64,000 nucleotides of DNA from Acidobacteriota bacterium (GTDB lineage: Bacteria; Acidobacteriota; Terriglobia; Acidiferrales; UBA7541): assembly GCA_013289955.1 (NCBI GenBank), contig JABCYZ010000034.1:1-64000 (forward strand), read 5' to 3'. The translations under genes and the position numbers were made by a program. The notes under the pieces were generated by a model. It was given only the letters and a program-made list of their open reading frames with translations, had not been told where the DNA came from and searched no databases. The first letter of the stretch is position 1. Each line of letters starts with the position of its first letter. This document shows, one piece after another, positions 43,634-53,095 of the stretch.

Positions 43634-46039
43634 CTATTCATCGCGAAGCGCGTCCAATGGAGACACGCGAGTGGCACGGAGCGCAGGGATGAATATGGCC
43701 GCCAGCGAAACGGCGATCAGTCCGATCGAAACCGCGCCGAAGATCAGGGGGTCCGTTGCGCTGACTTCATAGAGGAGACTCTTCAGCAGACGCGTCAATC
43801 CCAGCGCGCCCGCAATCCCTGCGATCAGCCCGGCGGCCACGGGGACCAAACCCTGCCGGAAGACCAATGCGAGCACGCCGGCGGAACGGGCGCCGAGAGC
43901 GATACGAATTCCGAATTCGCGCCGGCGCTGATCAACCAAATAGGCCAGCACGCCATAGATGCCGATGGCCGCGAGGAGTCCTGCGAGCGCGGCGAATACA
44001 GTCATCAACTGAATCGAGAATCGTTGGCGGGCGAGCGAATCAGCGAGGATCTGATCCATGGTAAGCAGGTCCACCGGCAGATTGGAATCGAGTGCCGCGA
44101 CTTCGTGACGGACTGCGGAGACCAGCGCGCGCGGATCACGCGCGGCCTTCGTTACGATTGCCAACGAGCCGAATGGGACCTGAGGGCCGAAATAGTAGAC
44201 GCGCGGCTCGGGGGGCGCAGACAGGCTGCGAGATTTCGTGGCGGCAACTACGCCGACGACAGTGAATGTGCTTCCGGCAAGCGGTACAGTAATTTGCATG
44301 CCGACAGGGTCGGCGTTTGGGAACAATTTCTGGGCGGTAATCTCGTCGACGACGGCGGCGCCGGGCGAGCACTGCTCGTCGGAAGAGGCGATGTCGCGGC
44401 CGCGCAAGAGGGGAATTCCGAGAGTCTCGAAGAAACCGGGTGAAGCGCGCGTTTGCCAGATGATCTGCTGTGGTTCATTCGGATTTCGCGGATGGCCTGC
44501 GATCTCGACCCCGCCGCTTCCCGGGCCGCCGACGAAAGGAAGGAAATCGACTGTTGCGGCGGAACGCACACCCGGAATTGCGCGAACGCGTTCGAGAACC
44601 GATCGCGCAAAGGCGGCCCTCTGCGAGGGTTCCCGATATTGTGCAACCGGCAAGGATACAAACGCGGTCAGCACTTTCTCGGATTGGAATCCGGGATTCG
44701 TATGCTCCAAGCGGACGAAGCTTCTCACCAAGAGACCGGCGCCGATCAAAAGCACCAGAGAAGCACAGACTTCAAAGGCGACCATCGACTCGCGCAAGAG
44801 CCTGCGTCCCGTGGTCGAGCCGCGCGAGCCTTCTTTGAGCGCATCCGTAAGATCGATGCGCGAAGTTTCGAGAGCAGGCGCGATGCCGAAAAGCATGCTG
44901 GCTGCGATCGAGACGAAAAGGGAAAAGCCCATAACCCAGCCGTTGATGGAAGGGCGCGCTCCGTGAATCAAATCAGGCGGGCCGAACCGCGCATAAAGAC
45001 GAAGTCCGTATAGCGCGAGCAGCGTTCCCGCACCGCCGGCGATGGAGGCCAGCAGCAGATTTTCGGTCAACAGCTGCCGGATAAGCCGGAGGCGAGACGC
45101 GCCCAGCGCCGAGCGGATGGCGATCTCCCTCTGCCGCTTCATCGCACGGGCAAGTAGAAGGTTGGAAACGTTGGTGCAGGCGATCAGCATCAGCGCGCCC
45201 ACTGCCACGATCAGTACCAGCAACGGCGTCTTCAAATCGCCCGCCTGCTTTTCCGCGAGCGGCTCCAGGTCGAGAGAAAATCCGCGATCCATCGAAGCCT
45301 GATTGGGATACTGTTCGACAATGAAAGCAGCGATGCGGCGAAATTCATCGCGCGCTTCCTGGATACTCCGGCCGGGCTTGAGCCGCCCGATCACGTCGAT
45401 ATTGTGCGGGCTGCGCGTACCCGCCGCAGTTTCGGAGGGAGTGAAGGCGAGCGGCATCCACAGACCCGCGGCAACGCGATAATCCAAAATCGGCCGGATT
45501 ACGCCGGCCACCCGGTAGCTCTCGAGATTGATTAGAATCTTCTTCCCGACAATCGATGGATCGCGGCCGTAGCGGCGCGTCCACAATCCTTCCGAGAGAA
45601 TGGCGACATGATCTCGGCCGGGCTGATCGTTGTCCGAGGTGAACAGGCCGCCGAGAACCGGGACGACGCCGAGCATCGGAAACGCGCTGGCGGTGACCCG
45701 CAACGCCGGGACGTCCTCGGGCTGCCCGTCGCCCGTCAGAGTCGCAACCGCGCCAGTTACCGCTGCGACCTGGCTGAAACAAGTGGCTTGGCGCCGGAAT
45801 TCCGCGTAATCCGGGGCCGTGGGCGCAATACCGTGCAACGCGTAGCGAGGCAGCGTCTCCTGCACGAGGACGAGCCGGTCGGGATCCGGATAGGGCAAGG
45901 GATGCAGCAGCACCGCGTCAATCGCAGAAAAAATCGCGGTGTTCGCGCCGATCGCGAGTCCGAGCGTTAGGATCGCAACGAGGCTGAAGCCGGGACTCTT
46001 CCGAAGCTGACGGAACGCAAACTGAAGATCGTGCAACAT
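43634..46039 (-). CDS. ADOP-type orphan ABC permease, no prefix domain
   Basis: An 801-residue member of the same MacB/FtsX orphan family that begins directly with LQFAFRQLRKSPGFSLVAIL and so lacks the 80-residue prefix seen in the three others here. Helix bundle with CTNVSNLLLARAMKRQREIAIR at about residues 280-350; the second unit begins near residue 415 and the C-terminal FtsX domain ends IPALRATRVSPLDALRDE. It also lacks an adjacent PadR gene; an ArsR-type regulator is transcribed toward it 186 bases upstream. Substrate unknown. Confidence 0.92.
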   Translation of the reverse strand: MLHDLQFAFRQLRKSPGFSLVAILTLGLAIGANTAIFSAIDAVLLHPLPYPDPDRLVLVQETLPRYALHGIAPTAPDYAEFRRQATCFSQVAAVTGAVATLTGDGQPEDVPALRVTASAFPMLGVVPVLGGLFTSDNDQPGRDHVAILSEGLWTRRYGRDPSIVGKKILINLESYRVAGVIRPILDYRVAAGLWMPLAFTPSETAAGTRSPHNIDVIGRLKPGRSIQEARDEFRRIAAFIVEQYPNQASMDRGFSLDLEPLAEKQAGDLKTPLLVLIVAVGALMLIACTNVSNLLLARAMKRQREIAIRSALGASRLRLIRQLLTENLLLASIAGGAGTLLALYGLRLYARFGPPDLIHGARPSINGWVMGFSLFVSIAASMLFGIAPALETSRIDLTDALKEGSRGSTTGRRLLRESMVAFEVCASLVLLIGAGLLVRSFVRLEHTNPGFQSEKVLTAFVSLPVAQYREPSQRAAFARSVLERVRAIPGVRSAATVDFLPFVGGPGSGGVEIAGHPRNPNEPQQIIWQTRASPGFFETLGIPLLRGRDIASSDEQCSPGAAVVDEITAQKLFPNADPVGMQITVPLAGSTFTVVGVVAATKSRSLSAPPEPRVYYFGPQVPFGSLAIVTKAARDPRALVSAVRHEVAALDSNLPVDLLTMDQILADSLARQRFSIQLMTVFAALAGLLAAIGIYGVLAYLVDQRRREFGIRIALGARSAGVLALVFRQGLVPVAAGLIAGIAGALGLTRLLKSLLYEVSATDPLIFGAVSIGLIAVSLAAIFIPALRATRVSPLDALRDE

Positions 46040-46225
46040 GGTTTACCGACGTGGGGACATGAGAAACCCGGCGACCTTCGTGCTTCCTTCGGCAACGTTG
46101 TCTATTCTAATCGAAATCCCCTCTAGCGTTTTGCCAGATGCCATCCGGCAGAGTCGGCTCCCCCGACCTGGTGCCCAGGATTTTCCCGGCTGATCGGCAC
46201 TCGCGGCAGCTTTTCTGTTCCGCGC

Positions 46226-46528
46226 CTACACCTTCGCTAGAAGGGCTTTCATGATCTGTCTGATCCTGACCTCGTCGCGTTTGTAGAAAATCCATTTTTT
46301 GATTCGCTTGGGGCGGGTCAGCCCGGCTTGACACAGAATCCTCATGTGTTCGCTGGTTGTGGGCTGACTCACGCGAAGCTTGCGGGCAATCAGGCAGCCA
46401 CAAACCCCATCCTTAACCAAATCGCCGTCGACTTGCGGAGGGAAATGCCTCGTCGGGTTCTTAAGCCACTCGAGAATCTGCAGCCTGCGCTCGTTCGCAA
46501 TAGCCCGGATTGCCAGGGTCGATGTCAT
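46226..46528 (-). CDS. ArsR/SmtB-like winged-helix regulator
   Basis: A 100-residue regulator with the ArsR pattern: AIANERRLQILEWL (helix 1-2), CGCLIARKLRVSQPTTSEHM (recognition region) and a wing with IKKWIFYKRDEV. ATG 46528 is preferred, since it starts right at the domain; ATG 46570 would add a hydrophobic N-terminus. Two Cys in VCGCL near the recognition helix could bind metal, but the usual ELCVCD motif is not there. It lies upstream of the ADOP permease on the same strand and may control it. Confidence 0.85.
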   Translation of the reverse strand: MTSTLAIRAIANERRLQILEWLKNPTRHFPPQVDGDLVKDGVCGCLIARKLRVSQPTTSEHMRILCQAGLTRPKRIKKWIFYKRDEVRIRQIMKALLAKV

Positions 46529-46964
46529 AAATACGATTAGCAACCTCCCTAAGTATGATAACACTGCCATAGAGATCCGCGGCTGCTCAATGCATCCATC
46601 GCGCGCAACTCTTCCCTGCTGACGGTGTTTACTCCATTAACCAGCCGGGCCGTCAAGCAGAGTAGCAGCACAGCGAAAGCACGTGTCTTTGAGCCGTTCC
46701 GTATGTCGGCGGGTGGTGATGCGGCTCGAGCCACTCGCATCTGCCGCTTTTCGTGACGGGTTCGCCCTGTACCTTGCGCCAGTTAACCGTGAAGCGTCAT
46801 TTCGCATTGGCGGCGTTGTTCGGATAAGGGGCGCACGGTACGTTCAATCAAACACGGCCGCACGCCGTGAGCTCGCAGTCTTTCCGTCGCACGCGGTTTG
46901 GCTGATTACCTCGGCCGGACCGGTCTTGTAAGTTTATTTCATTCGAATAGGAGCCTGACGCACG
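46529..46964. other. Non-coding gap between divergent genes
   Basis: No gene supported. It separates the ArsR gene (leftward) and the small secreted protein gene (rightward) and must contain both promoters; I could not pick out well-spaced boxes. Confidence 0.35.
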
Positions 46965-47426
46965 ATGAAAACCCTTAGCAAGCTGCTGTTCGCTGTTTCC
47001 GCGTTTTTGCTCGTCGTTCCTGCGGTCATCTTCACTTCCGCACAGCCGCAACCTCCGAGAGAGCATCCAGCGTATCTTCACGCACTGACGGATCTCCGTC
47101 ACGCCCGCGCTCATTTGCAGCGCCCCGGCGGCGGTGAATTGCGTGACCAGGAAAAGCATGCCATTCACGAGATCGACGAGGCCATCAGCGAAATCAAGAA
47201 AGCCAGCATCGACGACGGCAAGGACATCAACGATCACCCTCCCGTTGACGCAGGTCTCGACTGGCGCGGCCGTCTCCACCGGGCTCTTGAACTCGTGAAC
47301 AAAGCCCACGACGATGTCGCGCAGGAAGAGGACAACGCGTTCGCCCAGGGTCTCCAGCAGCGCGCTCTCGAACACATCGACAAGGCGCACCACCACATCG
47401 AGGAAGCCATTCACATCGTCGAGTAA
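46965..47426 (+). CDS. Small secreted helical protein, unknown function
   Basis: A 153-residue protein with AGGAG before the ATG and a signal peptide (MKTLSKLLFAVSAFLLVVPA, cleavage near SAQ). The mature part is predicted all-helical and His-rich: LHALTDLRHARAHLQ, IHEIDEAISEIKKASIDDGK and HIDKAHHHIEEAIHIVE. The HxxxHHHxxE pattern might bind metal. I recall related sequences in Acidobacteriota without known function. It is followed by a good hairpin and is convergent with the hydrolase gene. Confidence 0.75.
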   Translation: MKTLSKLLFAVSAFLLVVPAVIFTSAQPQPPREHPAYLHALTDLRHARAHLQRPGGGELRDQEKHAIHEIDEAISEIKKASIDDGKDINDHPPVDAGLDWRGRLHRALELVNKAHDDVAQEEDNAFAQGLQQRALEHIDKAHHHIEEAIHIVE

Positions 47427-47455
47427 TCTCCCGAAGTCTGTTTTGCTTCACTGGG

Positions 47456-47480
47456 CGCCGCGGTGCTATGAGCCGCGGCG
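47456..47480 (+). terminator. Terminator-like hairpin
   Basis: CGCCGCGG (47456-47463) and CCGCGGCG (47473-47480) make a perfect 8-base GC stem with a 9-base loop, followed by TTCTTCCTCT. It lies 30 bases after the stop of the small secreted protein gene. Confidence 0.55.
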
Positions 47481-47515
47481 TTCTTCCTCTCCCGGTACTG
47501 CTGTCTTAGAATGCG

Positions 47516-50116
47516 CTATTGAAGTTTCTCGTAGATCGATTTCGCTTCCGCGAGGCGCTTCAGCACGTAGTCTTTCTCGGCGGGAGAATTCCAGTCCGGA
47601 TAGCGGGATGTCACATCGATCGTCCGGTCAATCCAGGCAGCAAAATACTTAGCGTCCGCAGGGGAACGCGGCGTTTTGCCACCGATCGTCACGTAAATTG
47701 GACTCGTCGTCGCATATACGTAATTGTCCAACACCGGATACTCCGCGGTGTCGCTCGAAGCTCGCAGCACACACCATCCGCTCTTTTCGAGCGGCAAAGT
47801 GCCCGCGGCGTCCGTGGAATCGCGTGCGCCGGAAAGTTTAACTGTTGCCGCTATTCGCCCGTTGCAAACTACCTCGAAATGATCCACCGGTACGATCGAC
47901 CGGAGCCTCGCCGTAAACGCCACCGCCGCCTGCGCGTCATCGAACTTCAATTCGTCTCCGGCGCGTTGTCCTCCCAGCGTAAATTCAATCAGCGGCCCGT
48001 TGGTCGCAAATGTCCGCCCCTTCTTCAACGCATCAAACCACAGCTCAATTTTCAGCGGCCACTCCGGGACCCACGCGTACACTCGATCCATTCCGACTTG
48101 ACCGCGAATCGGCGCGGCATAGTTTGTTGTCGCATCCGTCCCCGCACCCGCCGGCAACCGAAACCCGAGATTCAGAAGCCGGTACCACACCGCCGCCGTG
48201 GACCGATGATCGCTGAAGCCCACGATCTCCATATAATCCAATTTCCCAAGCGCCACATCCGCGGGCAGCTCGTCCGTAACTTTCTCCGGCGGGCTGGCAA
48301 ACGGATTTGGCTCCGCATCAAACGGATGCACCGCTCCGACCAGCGCTCCCTGCGCATGCGCCATGTCGTACACATCGGCGTTCATCGGATACAAACTCGC
48401 CGCCGCCGTGTTCGGATACCCGGCATAGCCGGGAAGCAAAATGTGATCCTTGATCCCCAGGACACCTCGATGCCCCCAGTAACTCGTGTGAAACTCCTGG
48501 CCGTGATACACCAGAACCTCATCGTCGGGCCGCGGGTCCAAACCGTGCCCGTTGTATTTGATGTCAGGGATGCGCTGTTCCTTATTCACAATCAGATTGT
48601 TGACGATGTCCAGGCCTTCACTCGCTGCCAGGGCCCGCAGACCGTCGGTATCGTTTAGGTAGGCTCCGCCATAGTTCATATGCACATGCAGGTCTCCGCC
48701 GACCCACTTTCCGGCCGTTGGCGTGTGCCAGTCGCCCAACGGATCGAGCTTCACTGCCAAATTGCCCGACTTTTCTTCGCGCGTATCGAAAGTGCGGTGA
48801 AAGACGCGGTGATCGAAGCCCCTCATAATGTCGACGGTCACAACGCCTTCCGGGACCTCGACCCCCGTTGCATGAGGCGGCGCGAACCGCGGAGCCTTGC
48901 CGGCTTCTCCAGCGTCGAACCGAAGCCGGTTCCCTTCGAGCGAATAGAAGTAGTGGGCTTCAAAGCGCCTTTCCGTTCGATCGAATCCATCGTCTGCGTA
49001 AATCAGCGCTTCGCGAGGAGCGCAAAATTTCCCGGCGGCATCCATCACAGAAATTCGGGAGAGTATCTCTCGCCCATTCTCATCAACGACGGTGATGTTG
49101 ATTAACGTATGCGGATGCAAATGCCTGCGCTCGTCGGCAGTAACGGATCTCTCTCCGCCGGTGACCGCATTTTGCAACCACAGTTGCGTATTCCCGTGAG
49201 CATTCGAGATATAGGCGATCCACCTTCCGTCCGGCGACCAGCGAACGTTCGTGTCGTCCCAATCGCCGTAGGAAACGGGAAACGCGTCGCCGCCATTTGC
49301 GGGCATCAGCCATAACTGATGCCATTGACGCCCCAGGTAGGAGCTATAAACGATGCGCGAGCCGTCCGGCGAAAAATCCGGGCGCGCTTTCCAGTTTGTT
49401 TCTTCGTAGTGAATTTCCATGGCTTCGGCGCCCGGCTCCGCTTGCATCCGCCAGAAGCCGCCGCTTCCATGAATGTGCCCGCGATTCGAGACAAAAAGAA
49501 TCTCCCTGCCGTCGCGCGTCCACACCGGGCTGATCTCCGTGTCAAACGGGCTGTAGTAGTAGCGCGGCAACTCGCTCTTCGTCTCTCCCGTCAGCCGCAC
49601 CACATTTTCGAGTTTTCCCCTGCCGACATCCGCGCGGAAAATATGAAAACGTTTGTTGTATGAGGTGGAAACGAAGGCGATCCGTTTTCCGTCCGGCGAC
49701 CACCGCGGTTCGACGTTTACCGCCCCGCCGCTCGTCAGTTGCTGAGTTTTTCCGGAAGCCAGATCCAGTAGCCACAATTCCATGGCATCTCTTTGATACG
49801 AAACGTAAACGACGCTTTTCCCATCCGGAGACCAGTCCGGCTGATAGTCATATCCCGCGCCATCGGTGATTTGCTGTGCTTGCTGGGAGTCAATTTTCTG
49901 GCGCCACAGCGATCCCGCCATCGAGTACGCCACTTCCGTCGAGTCCGGCGACCACGCCACGCTGCTCGGGCCGCTTGTCAGCTGCGGCAGATACATTTCG
50001 CGGAAATAATAAGGATGCGGAAGATCAATCTGCGGAAGGACGGGTTTGCGCTGCGCCGAGACGGGCAGAACAACTGCCACAAGCGCAGCAACGAGAAGCA
50101 AACCTCGTTTGAGCAC
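47516..50116 (-). CDS. TolB-propeller plus CehA/McbA-type metallohydrolase
   Basis: An 866-residue exported protein starting at GTG 50116 with a signal peptide (MLKRGLLLVAALVAVVLPVSA). Residues about 40-330 are WD40-like PD40 repeats of the TolB type (SPDGKSVVYVSYQ, SPDGSRIVYSSY, SPDGRWIAYISN). Residues about 475-860 are a PHP-like CehA/McbA hydrolase domain with the metal motif GDLHVHMNYGG and GQEFHTSYWGHRG. Relatives such as CehA cleave carbamates, but this substrate is unknown. One base separates it from the molybdopterin subunit gene upstream; both are exported, so they may process one compound in turn. It is the last gene of a four-gene operon. Confidence 0.88.
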   Translation of the reverse strand: MLKRGLLLVAALVAVVLPVSAQRKPVLPQIDLPHPYYFREMYLPQLTSGPSSVAWSPDSTEVAYSMAGSLWRQKIDSQQAQQITDGAGYDYQPDWSPDGKSVVYVSYQRDAMELWLLDLASGKTQQLTSGGAVNVEPRWSPDGKRIAFVSTSYNKRFHIFRADVGRGKLENVVRLTGETKSELPRYYYSPFDTEISPVWTRDGREILFVSNRGHIHGSGGFWRMQAEPGAEAMEIHYEETNWKARPDFSPDGSRIVYSSYLGRQWHQLWLMPANGGDAFPVSYGDWDDTNVRWSPDGRWIAYISNAHGNTQLWLQNAVTGGERSVTADERRHLHPHTLINITVVDENGREILSRISVMDAAGKFCAPREALIYADDGFDRTERRFEAHYFYSLEGNRLRFDAGEAGKAPRFAPPHATGVEVPEGVVTVDIMRGFDHRVFHRTFDTREEKSGNLAVKLDPLGDWHTPTAGKWVGGDLHVHMNYGGAYLNDTDGLRALAASEGLDIVNNLIVNKEQRIPDIKYNGHGLDPRPDDEVLVYHGQEFHTSYWGHRGVLGIKDHILLPGYAGYPNTAAASLYPMNADVYDMAHAQGALVGAVHPFDAEPNPFASPPEKVTDELPADVALGKLDYMEIVGFSDHRSTAAVWYRLLNLGFRLPAGAGTDATTNYAAPIRGQVGMDRVYAWVPEWPLKIELWFDALKKGRTFATNGPLIEFTLGGQRAGDELKFDDAQAAVAFTARLRSIVPVDHFEVVCNGRIAATVKLSGARDSTDAAGTLPLEKSGWCVLRASSDTAEYPVLDNYVYATTSPIYVTIGGKTPRSPADAKYFAAWIDRTIDVTSRYPDWNSPAEKDYVLKRLAEAKSIYEKLQ

Positions 50117-50117
50117 G

Positions 50118-52424
50118 TTAAGCCAGGCCAGCTTTCGAGAGCGGCAGTTCGCGAATGCGTTTGCCGGTCACGGTGAAAATCGCGTTGCAGAGAGCGGGAG
50201 CAAACGCGGGCAAGCCCGGCTCTCCGACGCCGCCCGGAGGCGCTTCGCTCGGAACAATGTGCACGCGCACTTCACGCGGGGCGGTGTTCATCCGCGCCAT
50301 CGGATAATCGTCGAAGTTGGATTGGTCGATCACGCCGTTTGTAGCCGTGATCGCTCCATAGAATGCGATGCTGGTGCCCATCACGGCCGCCCCTTCAAAC
50401 TGATTCGTGACCATCGCGGGGTTCACGACAGTTCCGGCATCGAGCGCGGAGTCCACCCGATCAACGTGAACGCGGCCTGCGTCGTCAATGTGCATTTCGA
50501 CAACCGTTGCAACATACGTCAGAAAACTGCGGTGCAACGCGATTCCGATTCCTGCCCCATTGCCAGGTTTGACTTTCCCCCACCGCGATTTTTCAGCGGC
50601 CGTCTCCACCACGCGCTTGAATCTGGCTGTGTCAATCGGATACTGCTCGTAGCTTCCGCCGTAGTTGGAATAGTCTTTCGGCAACTCGCTCTTGGGAATG
50701 ATGCGATCGGGACCCAGAAGCTGGAGCGCATACTCGACGGGATCTTTCGCAGCCGCGCGCGCGCATTCGTCCGCGAAGCATTGCAGCCCAAACGCATGAT
50801 AGATGTTCGCGACGGAACGGAACCATCCAATTCGTACGTGGGCAGCCGCCGGCCCGTTTTCGGAGCGCTGATTCGGAATGGCATAGGGGAGGTCGCTGAA
50901 TCCCAGCCCAAGTTCATCGCCATCCGAATATGTTTCGCCTGCTTTGAACGTCGAGCCAATCGGCGGAAACACGGTGCGCTGCAACCATGCGGCTGGTTTC
51001 CCGTCGCTGCCGAGCGCCGCCTTCATATACATCGCGCAGACCGAGTGATAGGAATCAAACTTGATGTCGTCTTCGCGGCTCCAGACCACCTTCACCGGCT
51101 TACCCGTTTTTTTCGAGAGCACTGCTGCCTCGACCGCAAAGTCCGGAAACGATTTCCGTCCAAACGCGCCGCCCAAAAGCGTTACGTTCACCGTCACGTC
51201 TTCTTTTTTCGCTCCGACGGCAGCCGCAATAGCGTCACGCGCACCGACCGGACTTTGCGATGGCGCCCACACTTCGACTTTTCCGTCTTTGTAAACGGCG
51301 AGCGCTGCGGGCGGCTCCATCGAAGCGTGGGCGAGCAGCGGCGCGTAATACTCGGCCTCGATAATTTGTCCGCCCTTGGCGAACGCCGCGTCCACGTCAC
51401 CGATTTCGCGCACCACTTTCCCGGGTTTCCGCGCGGTTTCCTGCAACTCCTTCTTGTACGGGTCCGAAGTAAATGTGCCGTTAGAACTTGTCTCCCACTC
51501 GATCTTGAGTTTTTTCTTGCCCTGAAACGCGGCCCAGGTATTATCCGCGAGCACAGCCACACCACCGAGCGCTTGATAGAGCACCGGCGGCTTGAACGTA
51601 TCGATGGTGGCGGTCTGCTTCACGCCGGCGACGGCCAGCGTCGCGGAATCATCCAGCGATTTCAAGGTGCTGCCCATGACGGGCGGATGCACGACGCTCG
51701 CATAGAGCATTCCCGCCATGTGCGTGTCCTGCCCGTACTTGGCTTTGCCGGTGCACAAATCTTTCAGGTCGTAGCTCGCCGCGGGCTTGCCGATGTAGCG
51801 CCATTCGCTGCGCGGCTTCAGTTTCAGTTCTTCTTTCTTTGGCACCTCCCGTTTCGAGGCGGCCGTGGCCAGCTCGCCGTAGCCAAGTTTCTTTCCCGAT
51901 GCTTTGTGAATGACGTGATGGAGTTCCGTCGAACATTCCGTTTCCGGCACGCCCCACTCCTCGGCCGCCGCGCGCACCAACATCAACCGCGCCGTTGCTC
52001 CCGCTTCGCGCAGCGGGAGGAAAAAGCTGACCACGGAGTGCGAGCCGTCCGTATCCTGGTCGCCGTATTTTTCCGCGCCGATAGCTTGTACGACTTTTAC
52101 GCGCGCCCAGTCCGCATCCAATTCTTCGGCTACGATGCGCGGCAGCGAGGTGCGCACTCCGTTTCCCATCTCCGAGCGGTGCGCCACGACGTACGCCGTC
52201 CCGTCCGTGCCGATCGCCAGGTAGACGCCGGGTTGCAGCGGAGCTTTCGCCGAAGGAGGAAATGGATCGCCTGCTTCGCCGGCAGTGGCGGCCGCGAAAA
52301 TCCTGTCCGGCACGAGAGAAACGCCTAGTACAAACGCGCCAGCTCCCAGCAGTCCTTTCAAAAAATCCCGCCGGTCACTTGCCGCTTCCGATTGGTTTTT
52401 CGACATATTTTCGACTCGAATCAT
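50118..52424 (-). CDS. Molybdopterin-binding oxidoreductase large subunit, orphan
   Basis: A 768-residue protein of the xanthine dehydrogenase/IorB family with a Tat signal (SDRRDFLKGLLGAGAFVLG near residue 15). The ATG at 52424 is preferred for its GGAGAGAAC upstream. Cofactor motifs include GGAFGRKSFPDFAVEAAVLS near residue 450 and GGVGEPGLPAFAPALCNAIF near the end, where the Glu of VGEPG is the active-site residue of the family. The [2Fe-2S] subunit gene expected next to it is absent from this operon; only the one at 29.1 kb is in the window. It may share that subunit or use another electron acceptor. Confidence 0.9.
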   Translation of the reverse strand: MIRVENMSKNQSEAASDRRDFLKGLLGAGAFVLGVSLVPDRIFAAATAGEAGDPFPPSAKAPLQPGVYLAIGTDGTAYVVAHRSEMGNGVRTSLPRIVAEELDADWARVKVVQAIGAEKYGDQDTDGSHSVVSFFLPLREAGATARLMLVRAAAEEWGVPETECSTELHHVIHKASGKKLGYGELATAASKREVPKKEELKLKPRSEWRYIGKPAASYDLKDLCTGKAKYGQDTHMAGMLYASVVHPPVMGSTLKSLDDSATLAVAGVKQTATIDTFKPPVLYQALGGVAVLADNTWAAFQGKKKLKIEWETSSNGTFTSDPYKKELQETARKPGKVVREIGDVDAAFAKGGQIIEAEYYAPLLAHASMEPPAALAVYKDGKVEVWAPSQSPVGARDAIAAAVGAKKEDVTVNVTLLGGAFGRKSFPDFAVEAAVLSKKTGKPVKVVWSREDDIKFDSYHSVCAMYMKAALGSDGKPAAWLQRTVFPPIGSTFKAGETYSDGDELGLGFSDLPYAIPNQRSENGPAAAHVRIGWFRSVANIYHAFGLQCFADECARAAAKDPVEYALQLLGPDRIIPKSELPKDYSNYGGSYEQYPIDTARFKRVVETAAEKSRWGKVKPGNGAGIGIALHRSFLTYVATVVEMHIDDAGRVHVDRVDSALDAGTVVNPAMVTNQFEGAAVMGTSIAFYGAITATNGVIDQSNFDDYPMARMNTAPREVRVHIVPSEAPPGGVGEPGLPAFAPALCNAIFTVTGKRIRELPLSKAGLA

Positions 52425-52543
52425 GTTCTCTCCGCTCTCTATCCGTATACTCCGCCGGCCACTCTCTGGAAGCATCCTACCGCCAATGCGGATACTTGCA
52501 AGCACCCGTCACGGCTCGATTCGCTCCCGCCGCAGGCGAAGCG

Positions 52544-53095
52544 CTAGTTCTCTGGCCAGGCGCCCAGAGCGCGGCGCAAGTCCACGAGTTGGCCGAGGTG
52601 ATACGCATTGTGGTCTGCCAGTACCAGCGCTTCCCGCAAAATAGACTGGCCCTGGCCATGCGGTATTTTTCTGAAGAGATCGGTCTTCGGGTCTTGCACC
52701 AGGCGGACCATATCTTGCAGATCCCGCTGGAATGCCGCGACGCTTTCCTGCCAGGCTTTCTCGTCGGCGGGGATCGGCGTTTTGGGCCAGTATCCCGCTG
52801 GAAAAGGCGGGGAGACGTGCTTGGGATTTCTGCTGAACTCGAGGATGTCCCACTGCGCGAGCCTCGTATGTTCGAGCAATTGCCAGCCCGTGTGAGGAAG
52901 AGAGTTCGCGAAGGTTCCATATTTCCCCGAAGGGAAATCGTCGAGAGCATCCATGAAATGGACATGCGCGCCTCCGCCCTTGAGCAGGTACACGACCTGC
53001 TCGCGCAGTTCGTGATCCGCGTGGCCTCGGGACTTCGACGCAGTTTTTCTTGTTTTTGGTTTTGCAGTTTTTTTGGGTGTCTTTTTCTTTTTCAT
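52544..53095 (-). CDS. DinB-like four-helix metal-binding protein
   Basis: A 183-residue protein of the DinB/YfiT-like fold. The three metal-ligand His residues are in place: His76 in LLEHTRLAQWD, His162 and His166 in ADHNAYHLGQL. The first 24 residues are a Lys-rich, probably disordered tail. Members include thiol-dependent transferases and uncharacterised stress proteins. It starts within the end of the methyltransferase gene (ATGA overlap) and ends about 120 bases before the molybdopterin subunit gene, so it belongs to the same operon. Substrate unknown. Confidence 0.88.
   Translation of the reverse strand: MKKKKTPKKTAKPKTRKTASKSRGHADHELREQVVYLLKGGGAHVHFMDALDDFPSGKYGTFANSLPHTGWQLLEHTRLAQWDILEFSRNPKHVSPPFPAGYWPKTPIPADEKAWQESVAAFQRDLQDMVRLVQDPKTDLFRKIPHGQGQSILREALVLADHNAYHLGQLVDLRRALGAWPEN

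Noticed and set aside
50046..52328. 760-codon plus-strand frame opposite the molybdopterin subunit
   Set aside because: Arg/His/Phe-rich antisense shadow; the minus strand encodes conserved cofactor motifs.
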